From Paraburkholderia sp. CNPSo 3274 (lineage in GTDB: Bacteria; Pseudomonadota; Gammaproteobacteria; Burkholderiales; Burkholderiaceae): DNA of 41,028 nt. Positions 24,897 through 33,807 of this stretch are shown here, piece by piece. Both the position numbers and the translations under genes were made by a program. Location: positions 1 to 41,028 of the forward strand of contig NZ_JAMBPR010000074.1 in NCBI RefSeq assembly GCF_024206475.1, in the 5' to 3' direction. The notes below the pieces were generated by a model. It did no database searches. It worked only from the letters and a program-made list of their open reading frames with translations, and was not told the origin of the DNA. Numbering within the stretch: position 1 is the first letter of the stretch; each line of letters opens with the position of its first letter.

Positions 24897-25838
24897 ATGA
24901 ACACTTCCATCCAAACAGCGGCGAGGTCCTGCCGTCCCCTTCGCACGGCGCCCGGCGCGGCCGGGCTCGCGGGCACGAGTTTCAAGCATGAACATCTCGC
25001 GGCGATTCTCGAACACGGCCTGCAAGACGGCTTCTTCGAGGTGCACGCGGAGAACTATATGGGCGCTGGCGGGGCGCCGCACCGCGCATTGAGCGCAATC
25101 CGCGAGCGCTATCCGGTCTCGCTGCACGGTGTGTGCATGTCGATCGGCGGACCGGACAGGCTCGACGCCGGCCACCTCGTGCGCTTTAGCGAACTGGTCG
25201 CGCGCTACGAACCCGCGCTCGTTTCCGAACATCTCGCGTGGTCCTCGCACGGTGGCACGTTCTTTAACGATCTGCTGCCACTGCCTTACACGAAGGCGAC
25301 GCTCGACAAGGTCTGCGAACACATCGATCAGGTGCAGGAAGCCATTGGGCGTTCGATGTTGCTCGAGAATCCGTCGACGTATGTGGCGTTCGCGTCGTCG
25401 ACGATGAGTGAAACGGAATTCATCCGTGCGGTCGCACAGCGCACTGGCTGCGGGCTGCTGCTCGACGTCAACAACGTTTTCGTTTCGGCGACCAATCACG
25501 GTTATTCGGCAAGCGCCTATCTCGCGGACTTTCCGCTCGAATACGTCGGCGAGATTCACCTGGCAGGCCACAGCGAGCAACACGACGACGAGCACGCGCC
25601 GCTGCTCATCGACAGCCACGACCGCGCCGTCGCCGATCCGGTATGGGCGCTCTACCGCAATGTGATCGCACGGACCGGGCCGATGCCGACGCTGATCGAA
25701 TGGGACAGCCAGTTGCCTGCGTGGTCCGAACTTCGCGCGCAAGCACTGGCGGCCCGGCGGATCAACTCTGGTCATTCTGAGAATAATGCATCGGAGTCCG
25801 ATGTATATCATCCGGAGCGCACCCGCCATGAAGCCTGA
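24897..25838 (+). CDS. bufB: BufB, DUF692 multinuclear iron oxidase (MNIO) maturase
   Basis: MNIO enzymes are TIM-barrel proteins with two or three iron ions that modify Cys residues of a precursor; BufB acts on BufA. The 313-residue protein has the conserved metal-ligand series: FFEVHAENYMG, LHGVCMSIGG, SEHLAWS, LENPSTYV, DVNNVFVSATNHG, EIHLAGH, DSHDRAV and EWDSQLP. The start at 24897 has GAGGGGA upstream. It overlaps bufC by 11 bases, so the two are probably translated together. Confidence 0.94.
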   Translation: MNTSIQTAARSCRPLRTAPGAAGLAGTSFKHEHLAAILEHGLQDGFFEVHAENYMGAGGAPHRALSAIRERYPVSLHGVCMSIGGPDRLDAGHLVRFSELVARYEPALVSEHLAWSSHGGTFFNDLLPLPYTKATLDKVCEHIDQVQEAIGRSMLLENPSTYVAFASSTMSETEFIRAVAQRTGCGLLLDVNNVFVSATNHGYSASAYLADFPLEYVGEIHLAGHSEQHDDEHAPLLIDSHDRAVADPVWALYRNVIARTGPMPTLIEWDSQLPAWSELRAQALAARRINSGHSENNASESDVYHPERTRHEA

Positions 25839-26607
25839 GCAACACACGAGCGACTACGCGACGGCCTTTGCGCCGGGACTGACGAACCCCGAACTCGCCA
25901 CGCCGAACGGCGTCGTGGCTGCCCACGGCAAGGGCGTCGTCAAGCGCTACAACGTCTATCGCAACAACGTCACGGTTAGCCTCATCGATGCGCTGGCCGC
26001 GATCTATCCTGCCGTGCAGCGCATCACGGGCGTCGAGTTCTTCCGCGCGATGGCACGCTTTCACGTGCGCGCCACGCCACCGGCTTCGCCGCTACTGTTC
26101 GAGTACGGTCGCGATTTTCCGTCGTTCATCGAAACCTGGGAGTACGCGCGTGACATGCCGTGGCTTGCGGATACGGCACGCATCGAGCGCGCCTGGCTCG
26201 ACGCGTATCACGCCGAAGACGCCGCACCGCTCGCAGCCGGCGCATTCGCGAGCATCGCTCTGGATTCGCTCGCGCACCTGCGCTTTGCCCCGCATCCAGC
26301 CGCGCGCATCGTGCGCTCGCGCTACCCGGCCGTCGCGATCTTCGCGATGAACCGGGCGCCCGGCCCCGTCACCCCGCTGCATTCGAACGAGGCAGAAGAC
26401 GCGCTCGTCACGCGGCCCGAATATGACGTGATTGTCTCGCGCCTGCCGGCGGGCGGCGCGGCGTTTCTCCTCGCGCTCATCGAGGGCATGCCGCTCGGCG
26501 CCGCCGCGCAGGCAGCCTTCGAGGAGAGCGACACCTTCGACCTGCCGGCCAGCCTGGCCGCGATGATTTCGGCCGGCGTGTTCGCCGCCGTTCAACTGGG
26601 AGCGTAA
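25828..26607 (+). CDS. bufC: BufC, DUF2063 partner protein of the bufferin maturase
   Basis: DUF2063 proteins accompany DUF692 enzymes and are thought to present the precursor to the enzyme. This 259-residue protein has the N-terminal domain with RYNVYRNNVTVSLIDALAAI, YPAVQRITG and the FFRAMARFHVRATPPASPLL segment typical of the family. The start at 25828 (MKPEQ) is chosen by homology; in-frame ATGs at 25786 and 25801 would make a longer form inside the end of bufB. Confidence 0.92.
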   Translation: MKPEQHTSDYATAFAPGLTNPELATPNGVVAAHGKGVVKRYNVYRNNVTVSLIDALAAIYPAVQRITGVEFFRAMARFHVRATPPASPLLFEYGRDFPSFIETWEYARDMPWLADTARIERAWLDAYHAEDAAPLAAGAFASIALDSLAHLRFAPHPAARIVRSRYPAVAIFAMNRAPGPVTPLHSNEAEDALVTRPEYDVIVSRLPAGGAAFLLALIEGMPLGAAAQAAFEESDTFDLPASLAAMISAGVFAAVQLGA

Positions 26608-26612
26608 TCACC

Positions 26613-27116
26613 ATGCAAACTCGACAAGACTCCAGACCGTCCTTTGCGGGCAACGTCGCGCACGCGATCGGGTGCGCGCGGCGCTTCATCGAACGGCTCG
26701 CACAACCGTCGTTTGTGCAGCTCGTGTTACGCCTCGCGCTGGCCGTGCCATTCTGGAAATCGGGCATCCTCAAGTGGCACGGTTTTCTGCAGCTCAACGA
26801 CACGGCCATCGATCTCTTTACCGACGAATTCAAGCTCCATCTGCCCGGTGGCCCTTATCCGTTTCCGGCGCCGGCCCTCTTCGCGTTCCTCTCCGCGTGC
26901 GGCGAGGTCGGCTTCCCGGTGCTGCTCGTGCTGGGATTCGGCACGCGCTTCGCGGCCGCCGGGCTGCTGCTGATGACCTGCATCATCGAGTTGACGGTGC
27001 CGGACGGCTGGCCGATTCATATCACGTGGGCCGCCATGGCGCTCGGCATCGCCGCGTGGGGTCCGGGCGTGATATCGATCGACTACCTGCTCGGGGACCG
27101 CGCGTACCGGTCATGA
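26613..27116 (+). CDS. DoxX family membrane protein of the bufferin operon
   Basis: The protein has 167 residues and four membrane helices. DoxX features include LVLRLALAVPFWKSGILKWHGF, the second-helix region CGEVGFPVLLVLGFGTRFAA, and WGPGVISIDYLL at the end. DoxX proteins are commonly part of bufferin operons; their role is unclear, perhaps electron transfer from the quinone pool or envelope redox balance. It begins five bases after bufC. Its stop overlaps the nrsF start (ATGA). Confidence 0.88.
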   Translation: MQTRQDSRPSFAGNVAHAIGCARRFIERLAQPSFVQLVLRLALAVPFWKSGILKWHGFLQLNDTAIDLFTDEFKLHLPGGPYPFPAPALFAFLSACGEVGFPVLLVLGFGTRFAAAGLLLMTCIIELTVPDGWPIHITWAAMALGIAAWGPGVISIDYLLGDRAYRS

Positions 27117-27754
27117 AAACGCGAGAGCTGATCACCCGGCTCGCGAGCGACGTGGCGCCCGTCGAGCGCAACGCCGTCCCGAGGCTGCTCACGCGCGCGC
27201 TCCTGCACGGCCTTGCCGGCAGCGCGGTCCTGCTGGTTGCGCTGTACGGCGTGCGCAGCGACATGCCCGAGCTGATCCTCACGACGATGTTCTGGGTGCG
27301 CCTCGCGTTCCCGCTCGCGATCATCGCCGCGGCCATGAAGCTAGCCGAGGCGCTGGGCCGCCCCGGCGCGCTCCTCGGGCTCGCCTGGCTCGCGGTGGCG
27401 CTGCCGGTGGCCTCCATGTTGCTCGCCGCGGGCAGCATCCTGCTGGCGACGCCGCCGGGCTACCGGCTCGAGCTGATGCTCGGCACGACATGGCGCACGA
27501 CGACGGCAAACGTCGTGCTGCTCTCGCTCCCCTCGCTCGCCGTGATGACGCGCGCGATGAAGCAGCTCGCGCCGACGCATCTCGCCCTGGCCGGCGCGGG
27601 CGCGGGTCTTCTGGCCGGCGGGCAGGGATTGCTCGTCTACTCGCTCTATTGCTCGGAGATGGCAGTCCCGTTCTGGGGTGTCTGGTACATGCTCGCGATC
27701 GTCATCACGACCGCACTCGGCTCGGCCATCGCGCCGCATTGTCTGCGCTGGTGA
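27113..27754 (+). CDS. nrsF: NrsF, DUF1109 membrane anti-sigma factor
   Basis: The protein has 213 residues with six membrane helices. It matches the DUF1109 plan: a short cytoplasmic N-terminus (MKTRELITRLASDVAPVERN), FWVRLAFPLAIIAAA, LLGTTWRTTTANVVLLSLPS and the C-terminal YCSEMAVPFWGVWYMLAIV. In Caulobacter and relatives NrsF holds the ECF sigma factor SigF at the membrane until metal or oxidative stress. It starts by ATGA overlap with doxX. No sigma factor gene lies next to it, which is unusual. Confidence 0.85.
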   Translation: MKTRELITRLASDVAPVERNAVPRLLTRALLHGLAGSAVLLVALYGVRSDMPELILTTMFWVRLAFPLAIIAAAMKLAEALGRPGALLGLAWLAVALPVASMLLAAGSILLATPPGYRLELMLGTTWRTTTANVVLLSLPSLAVMTRAMKQLAPTHLALAGAGAGLLAGGQGLLVYSLYCSEMAVPFWGVWYMLAIVITTALGSAIAPHCLRW

Positions 27755-27782
27755 GACTCGCGTCGACGCCCCGTTCGCCGTG

Positions 27783-29885
27783 ATGGTTCGCTCGAAATGG
27801 TGCCTTATGCTCAGGAACGCCTTCAAACACCTGGTCCGCTTCGCTCCCAAAGTACGCGCGCTTTGCATGCCGTGGCTTCTTCTTGCCACTCGCGTCTGGT
27901 TCGGACAAGTCGTGCTCGTGCATCAAATCATGGCCATGGCGCAAAGCAATCAGGGCGGCGTAACCGGCGCCAGATTGCATGCGCCGTCCAGCGTGGAGGC
28001 AGCGCTGCACGGTATCGTGCCGTTCCTGCTCACCGCTGGCCTCCTCACCCGGCCCATTGCGCTTGTATTGCTCGTTGGCGGTTACGGATCGATCGCCCTT
28101 GGTCCAGGCGGCGCAACGCTTGTATTGCTCGCGTGGCTGGTCGTGCTGGGTCCGGGAACGTTCTCCCTCGATGCGATGCTCGGGCGAGGCCTGACGTGGG
28201 CTCCACTTGGGCCGGCCCGACAGATCAGGAAATTCTATGAGCTGATTGAACGATATGTGTCACCTGTGCTCCTGCTCGTCTCGCGCGCAGGCATCGCGGC
28301 GTCGCTCAGTCTCGCGTCCGCATTGACGCCTTCCCTGTTCGGGCAGGCCGCTCATCATAGTCTGGCGACACTGTTCGTCTATCCATCATGGATCGCCGCA
28401 GGGCTCGCGTTCTGCATCGCTTTCGGCTGCATGACGCGACCGGCGATGTTCATCTATGCCGCCATGGTTCCACTCGCTGGCATAGCCATGTCCATGGACG
28501 ATCGGCTCGCTATTCTCCTTCTGCTACTGATGTTCGTAGTCACCGGGCCCGGCGTTATCTCGGTGGATCAATTGCTCGCCCGCGCGGTGCTCAGCAGCCC
28601 GGAGAGAGAAGAAAGCACGCTGGATCAGTATCCACATGTTGTGGTGGTAGGCGGTGGCTTTGGCGGGATCGAGGCAGTTCGCGGTCTACGCAATTCGCAC
28701 TGCCGGATCACCCTCATCGACCAGCGGAATCATCATCTGTTTCAGCCGCTGCTCTACCAGATCGCGACAGCTGCGTTGTCGCCCGGGGAAATCGCAACGC
28801 CGATCCGAAGCCTCTTTCGCGGACAGCGAAACGTCCAGGTCCGTCTGGGAAGCGTCACAGGCATCGACACCGCCACCCGCGAAGTGCTGATCGGCGCAGC
28901 CAGCCTGAAATTCGACTATCTCGTACTGGCAACTGGTGCACGTCACAGTTACTTCGGCAACGATCACTGGGCGCCGTACGCGCCTGGGCTAAAAAACATA
29001 GAGGACGCAACCTCGATAAGAAGCCGTCTGCTGCGTGCATTTGAAGAAGCGGAAACGGCCGCTGACGAAGCGTCCCGTGTCGCGTGGCTTACGTTCATCA
29101 TCGTCGGGGGAGGGCCGACTGGTATCGAACTGGCCGGCGCCATCGCAGAACTGGCGCACCACGGGATGGATCAGGAATACCGCACATTCGATCCATCGAC
29201 AGCGCGTGTCATTCTGGTTCATTCTGGGCCCCGCGTTCTGCCGACATTCCCGCCTTCCCTGTCTGCCGCGGCGGAACGTTCCCTTCGCAAGCTGGATGTC
29301 ACGGTCTACCTCGATACCAGGGTACTGGGCGTCGATCAGGATGGCGCCGATCTCGGCAAGGAGCGAATTGCCGCTCGCACGATCCTGTGGGCTGCAGGGG
29401 TGGCGGCGTCTCCGGTTGCCAAATGGCTAAACCAGCCAGAGGACGCGTCCGGACGAATCAAGGTGAACGAAGACCTCTCTGTTCCGGCAGTTGAAGGCGT
29501 TTATGCCATTGGCGATGCCGCTTCGAGTCTGGGCTGGAAGGGTGCGGCGGTACCGGGGTTGGCGCCTGCCGCCAAACAGCAAGGAAAATATGCCGCGCGA
29601 GTGATCGACGCGCAGCTTGCGGGTCGTCGTCGGCCCCCAGCCTTTCGCTACAGACATTTCGGAAGCCTGGCAACGATCGGGCGTCAGGCGGCTGTGGCGG
29701 AAATCGGCCCCATCCGCTTGTGGGGTGCGCCAGCGTGGTGGTTCTGGGGCGCCGCACATATCGCGTTCCTCACCGGTGGGCCGAACAGGGTGAAGGTCAT
29801 GCTGGATTGGCTCTGGGCCTATGTCACCTACCGACGCAGCACGAGACTCATTACCGATCCGGCTTCCGGCAGGCCGCCGGATTGA
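27783..29885 (+). CDS. Fusion of two DoxX-like membrane domains with type II NADH dehydrogenase
   Basis: The protein has 700 residues. Two DoxX-like four-helix blocks fill about residues 30-140 (ATRVWFGQVVLVHQIM, LLTRPIALVLLVGGYG, LGPGTFSLDAML) and 158-265 (LVSRAGIAASLSLASA, MTRPAMFIYAAMVPLA, TGPGVISVDQLL). A full NDH-2 domain follows from 284: FAD motif VVVVGGGFGGIEAVRGL, LFQPLLYQIATAALSPGEIA, NAD motif FIIVGGGPTGIELAGA (438-453) and GVYAIGDAAS (572-581). NDH-2 alone has about 430 residues. The enzyme should pass electrons from NADH to quinone. The frame is continuous and I see no sign of a sequencing fusion. Start 27783 is uncertain (27807 also possible), since no strong ribosome site is seen. 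It lies 28 bases after nrsF and may belong to the bufferin operon. Confidence 0.88.
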   Translation: MVRSKWCLMLRNAFKHLVRFAPKVRALCMPWLLLATRVWFGQVVLVHQIMAMAQSNQGGVTGARLHAPSSVEAALHGIVPFLLTAGLLTRPIALVLLVGGYGSIALGPGGATLVLLAWLVVLGPGTFSLDAMLGRGLTWAPLGPARQIRKFYELIERYVSPVLLLVSRAGIAASLSLASALTPSLFGQAAHHSLATLFVYPSWIAAGLAFCIAFGCMTRPAMFIYAAMVPLAGIAMSMDDRLAILLLLLMFVVTGPGVISVDQLLARAVLSSPEREESTLDQYPHVVVVGGGFGGIEAVRGLRNSHCRITLIDQRNHHLFQPLLYQIATAALSPGEIATPIRSLFRGQRNVQVRLGSVTGIDTATREVLIGAASLKFDYLVLATGARHSYFGNDHWAPYAPGLKNIEDATSIRSRLLRAFEEAETAADEASRVAWLTFIIVGGGPTGIELAGAIAELAHHGMDQEYRTFDPSTARVILVHSGPRVLPTFPPSLSAAAERSLRKLDVTVYLDTRVLGVDQDGADLGKERIAARTILWAAGVAASPVAKWLNQPEDASGRIKVNEDLSVPAVEGVYAIGDAASSLGWKGAAVPGLAPAAKQQGKYAARVIDAQLAGRRRPPAFRYRHFGSLATIGRQAAVAEIGPIRLWGAPAWWFWGAAHIAFLTGGPNRVKVMLDWLWAYVTYRRSTRLITDPASGRPPD

Positions 29886-29978
29886 TATTCGCCGTGCGCA
29901 AACCGGCGCTTGCTGCGCCCGGAGCGCCGCCTGCTGGCGCTCGTGGCCCAGGCCCGCCGGCAACCAGTTTGCGCCTGC

Positions 29979-30896
29979 TTACACGCCTTCCGGAGTCGTC
30001 TGCTCCTCGCGTGCATACTGCGTAGGTGGCCGGCCGACGTGCCGCGTGAAGGCGACGCTGAAGGTGCTGGCCGAGCTGTAGCCAACCCGTTGGGCAATCT
30101 CGGCGATACGGCCGTGATTGCGGCGCAGTAGATCTTTTGCAAGCGCCATGCGCCAGGTGAGCAGGTATTCCATCGGCGCGATGCCGACCGCGCGACTGAA
30201 GCGCTCGAAAAAGGTCGAACGCGAGAGCGCGGCCTCCTTCGCGAGCGCCGCAACCGTCCACGGCTTCGTCGGGTGCTCGTGCATTTCCCGGATCGCAGCC
30301 GCGAGGCGGCTGTCGGAGAGTCCGCGCACGAGGCCCGCTGGTGCATACGTTCCCGCCGTGGATCGCAGCGCTTCGATGAGCAGCACTTCCAGCAGGCGAG
30401 AGAGGACGACTTCGCGCGCGGGCCGCTGCTCTCTTGATTCCTCGCGCACGAGTTTTACGAGTGTGGCCAGCCGTTCCTGGCCGCGGACATGCACGAGTTG
30501 CGGCAGCAGCGAAACCAGCAGCGATGAATCCGGCGACCCGAAGCTGCAGTGGCCCGCCACCATGCGCGAGTCGATCGGGCTGTCCGCAGCGCCGATTCTG
30601 AATTCATTGTTGCCCAGCGCGACGGGCGTGGATGTCTCGAGGTCCGCCGATGGAGGCTCGAGGCTGCTCATCTCGATGCCATCGGACGCAGGAATCAGGA
30701 CGAAGTCACCGGCCACGAGTTCGAGCGGCGCGTGATCGTCGATTGTGATGCGACACCCGCCATCGAGGATGACGCAATAGAAAGGCTCGCCCGCCACCGA
30801 ACGACTGATGCGCCACGGGCTGGCGCCGAGGACGAGTTTGGAGTAGCGCGCACTCGGCTGGAGCAGCGTCACGACTTCGGCCAACGGATCGATCAT
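29979..30896 (-). CDS. AraC family transcriptional regulator
   Basis: The protein has 305 residues. An N-terminal cupin-type domain (about 1-190; FYCVILDGGCRITIDDHAPL, LVAGDFVLIPASDG) of the kind usual in this subfamily precedes two AraC helix-turn-helix motifs (about 205-300; WTVAALAKEAALSRSTFFER and IAEIAQRVGYSSASTFSVAF). It is divergent from the SDR operon at 30998, with 101 bases between them, so it most likely controls that operon. The inducer is unknown. Confidence 0.92.
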   Translation of the reverse strand: MIDPLAEVVTLLQPSARYSKLVLGASPWRISRSVAGEPFYCVILDGGCRITIDDHAPLELVAGDFVLIPASDGIEMSSLEPPSADLETSTPVALGNNEFRIGAADSPIDSRMVAGHCSFGSPDSSLLVSLLPQLVHVRGQERLATLVKLVREESREQRPAREVVLSRLLEVLLIEALRSTAGTYAPAGLVRGLSDSRLAAAIREMHEHPTKPWTVAALAKEAALSRSTFFERFSRAVGIAPMEYLLTWRMALAKDLLRRNHGRIAEIAQRVGYSSASTFSVAFTRHVGRPPTQYAREEQTTPEGV

Positions 30897-30997
30897 GGCC
30901 GGACTCCTGCAAATGAAATTCGGACCATTGATTGTAGCAAGTACGGTCGTCGCGAACTATCGTATGGGCACACGCAAATTATCCAAAAGGAGTTCGC

Positions 30998-31747
30998 ATG
31001 CAAACCGTGCTGATCACCGGCTGCTCTTCCGGATTCGGCCTCGAGATCGCTCGCTACTTCCTCGCCCGTGGCTGGCGGGTTGTCGCCACGATGCGCACGC
31101 CGCGTGACGACGTGCTGCCGCCTTCAGAACACCTGCGCGTGCTGGCGCTCGACGTCACGAAGCCGCAGAGCATACGCGAGGCCGTCATGGCCGCAGGACC
31201 GATCGACGTCCTCGTCAACAATGCGGGCTTCGGCACGGCTTCCCCGGCTGAACTTGCTCCGCTTGCGGCGGTGCGCGAGGTCTTCGAGACCAATACGTTT
31301 GGCACGATCGCCGTGACGCAAGCCGTGCTTCCCCAATTCCGTGAGCGCAAGGCCGGCGTCGTCGTGAACGTTACATCCAGTGTGACTTTGAAGGCACTGC
31401 CCTTGATCGGCGCGTACCGCGCGAGCAAGGCCGCGGTGAACGCATTTACCGAGTCGATGGCGTTGGAACTCGCGCCGTTCGGCGTGCGGGTGCGCCTGGT
31501 GCTGCCGGGCCGTTCGCCAGAGACCCGCTTTGGAGAGAACGCGCGTGCCCGCATCCACGGCTTCGACAACGAAGCCTACGCCGGTCTCGTCAAACAAGTC
31601 CTCGCGCATCTGGAGGACACGGCTTCCCCGCTCACCCGTGCACAGGACGTCGCCGAGGCGGTATGGCGCGCGGCGACCGACCCCTCGTCTCCGATGCACA
31701 TTCCCGCCGGCGCCGATGCGCAAGCATGGGCAGCCGAAGTGAGCTGA
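30998..31747 (+). CDS. SDR family oxidoreductase (first of pair)
   Basis: This is a 249-residue classical SDR with the cofactor motif TGCSSGFG at residues 7-14, NNAG in DVLVNNAGFGT, Ser in NVTSSV, and the catalytic YRASK. The Arg at ATMRTP after the second strand suggests NADP(H). The ribosome site is AAAGGAG. It forms an operon with the SDR gene 20 bases downstream and is divergent from the AraC regulator. The substrate is unknown. Confidence 0.92.
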   Translation: MQTVLITGCSSGFGLEIARYFLARGWRVVATMRTPRDDVLPPSEHLRVLALDVTKPQSIREAVMAAGPIDVLVNNAGFGTASPAELAPLAAVREVFETNTFGTIAVTQAVLPQFRERKAGVVVNVTSSVTLKALPLIGAYRASKAAVNAFTESMALELAPFGVRVRLVLPGRSPETRFGENARARIHGFDNEAYAGLVKQVLAHLEDTASPLTRAQDVAEAVWRAATDPSSPMHIPAGADAQAWAAEVS

Positions 31748-31767
31748 CCAACCGAAAGGAAAACGCC

Positions 31768-32526
31768 ATGCAGGACAAACCTATCGCCCTCGTCACCGGA
31801 GCCAATCAGGGAATCGGTCTTCAGATCGCAAAGGATCTCGCGTCAAACGGCTTCACGGTGCTGGTCGGGTCGCGCAATCTCGAACGCGGTGAGACCGCGG
31901 CCACGGAGGTTGGGCCGAACGCGCTTGCGCTCCAGCTCGACGTGACGGATCAGGCTTCGATCGCCGCCGCCGCGGCGCGCATTCACGACGACTATGGGCG
32001 CCTCGACGTGCTCGTCAACAACGCCGCGATTTCGGGCACGAACCGGCAACCCGGCCAGTCCGTCGAAGACTTCGCGAAGACGACCCGGCCGAGCAATGTC
32101 TCTCTCGATGAGATGCGCGCGGTATGGGACACCAACGTGTTCGGCGTCCTCGCCGTTTATCAGGCGATGTTGCCACTCCTGCGCAAGTCGACGGCCGCTC
32201 GCATCGTCAACGTGTCGAGTGGCGTTGGCTCGCTCACGACGAACTCGGACACTGCGTTCCCGTGGCGCTCGATCTTCGGTCCGGTCTACCCCGCGTCCAA
32301 GACGGCGCTCAACGCATTGACCGTTGCCATGGCGATCGAGCTGGAGCCGGAGGGAATCAGGGTCAACGCTGTCTCTCCCGGCTACACCCGCACGAACCTC
32401 AACGGCTATACGGGCACGGAGACCGTCGAGGAGGGTGCGCGCGAGGCGGTGCGCGTCGTTCTGCTGGGTCCCGACGGCCCGACGGGGACGTTCACGCGTT
32501 GGGAAAACCAGACGATTCCGTGGTGA
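31768..32526 (+). CDS. SDR family oxidoreductase (second of pair)
   Basis: This 252-residue protein resembles carbonyl-reductase-like SDRs: TGANQGIG at residues 10-17, the NADP-type SRNLERG segment, NNAAISG, Ser in NVSSGVGS and a YPASK catalytic pair. GAAAGGA precedes the ATG. It belongs to the operon under the AraC regulator. Two different SDRs in one operon suggest sequential or alternative reduction of a carbonyl compound, but this is inference. Confidence 0.92.
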   Translation: MQDKPIALVTGANQGIGLQIAKDLASNGFTVLVGSRNLERGETAATEVGPNALALQLDVTDQASIAAAAARIHDDYGRLDVLVNNAAISGTNRQPGQSVEDFAKTTRPSNVSLDEMRAVWDTNVFGVLAVYQAMLPLLRKSTAARIVNVSSGVGSLTTNSDTAFPWRSIFGPVYPASKTALNALTVAMAIELEPEGIRVNAVSPGYTRTNLNGYTGTETVEEGAREAVRVVLLGPDGPTGTFTRWENQTIPW

Positions 32527-32617
32527 GCGACTGCATTGGACGCAAATAATCGAACGCGAGGCTCCCACGTGGAGCCGACTCTTTCAGCACGCGTTACCTG
32601 CCGGCGAGAGGTTGCCC

Positions 32618-33748
32618 TTACGCTGTTTCCGCGGAATTCGCCGGGTCTGTCAGTTCGAAGTGAATCGAGCGATTGGCCCGTTCGCCGGTCAATTCGCGGC
32701 GCGGCCGGCGCGGCCCGTCAAATGCCGCGCACAGGTTGTTGCCGCAGACATCTTCGAGGTCCGGCGCGACACGAATGGCAGGCCGCCTCGCCGTCCAGGG
32801 TGAAGCCGGTGTAAAACTCCAGCGTCTCTCACCCTTTTCGATCGCGACTCGCCCCGATATCGGTAGTTCATCGTCCCCCACAACCGTAATCGCATTCCGG
32901 AGCAACGCCCAATCCAGCGACCGGGGAAACTGGATCGTAAGCGCCTGGCGACTCTTCGTGGCGGGAGCCAGAACCTTCCAATGCATGAGTGCGACAGGCT
33001 CGCGGACCGCCTGCGCGACAACGAAAGGCTTGTAGAAATTCCGCCGTAGCGGACGACCGGACGAGTCGACCATTGCCGAGCCGATGGCCAGCGCGTAACG
33101 TTGCCCCAGTCCCAGCGGCGGACCCAGTTCCCGATTGGGCCCTACCCAGCGTTTCAGCCTGCCCGGATCCAGCAGAACCGTCAGGCACCGCATACTCCTG
33201 TCCCAAAGCTCCAGCGGAGGCCGATAGAGCACATCGGGCGCAGGCCGTCCTTCGGAATCGATAAGGCTGATCTGTTGCGCTGCCCAGCCGCGCCGCATCG
33301 GCCTTGAAAAGCATACGTAGAAACGAAGCAAGTTTTCCGGCACCACATCGGCGGACGGAAAGACGCCCGTCACGTAAGTCGGTTCGGGATCGGCCGGGTT
33401 CGCAAGCGAGAAGTCGAGTGTCAGCACGTCCGCATGCCCGGCACGGCCGAGCGGCCGCGGGTCAAAGCTCGCGCGATAACGCACGCCCGGTTCGAACGGA
33501 AAACGCGGAATGAATCGCACGCCGGCTTCCAGAAGCTGATAGCGGCCAAGCACATCGGGAAGTTCGTCGCAGCCCTGCATGGCCGCTTCGATAACGCTCA
33601 CCCGCAGCGCGGCCTGCAGCAGGTGGTCGATCCGCTGGCGTTTGCCGAGGGACGCGACAAGATCCGGATCGAGGTTGTGAACGCCGACGCTAGCCGCCCC
33701 ACTCTGTTGTGCATCGGGATCGAACCGCAGTGTTGGCTGGAGCGTCAT
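32618..33748 (-). CDS. Hypothetical protein with likely Ig-like (Big_5) domains
   Basis: The protein has 376 residues. Pieces such as YVTGVFPSADVVPENLLRFY, CFSRPMRRGW and WSFTPASPW resemble bacterial Ig-like domains of the SbsA/Big_5 type (PxDG-x-V-x-x-x-x-x-l-l-x-F-S-x-P-M pattern). I see no signal peptide at either possible start. ATG 33748 is preferred over GTG 33760 because GAGGA is well spaced. It lies 59 bases after the Tat protein gene in the same direction and is the last gene of a probable three-gene unit. The function is unknown. Confidence 0.7.
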   Translation of the reverse strand: MTLQPTLRFDPDAQQSGAASVGVHNLDPDLVASLGKRQRIDHLLQAALRVSVIEAAMQGCDELPDVLGRYQLLEAGVRFIPRFPFEPGVRYRASFDPRPLGRAGHADVLTLDFSLANPADPEPTYVTGVFPSADVVPENLLRFYVCFSRPMRRGWAAQQISLIDSEGRPAPDVLYRPPLELWDRSMRCLTVLLDPGRLKRWVGPNRELGPPLGLGQRYALAIGSAMVDSSGRPLRRNFYKPFVVAQAVREPVALMHWKVLAPATKSRQALTIQFPRSLDWALLRNAITVVGDDELPISGRVAIEKGERRWSFTPASPWTARRPAIRVAPDLEDVCGNNLCAAFDGPRRPRRELTGERANRSIHFELTDPANSAETA

Positions 33749-33807
33749 CGAAATCCTCACTCAGTCTCGTTGAGCAATTACCCTGCGTCCAGTTGATCGG
33801 CAACCGG

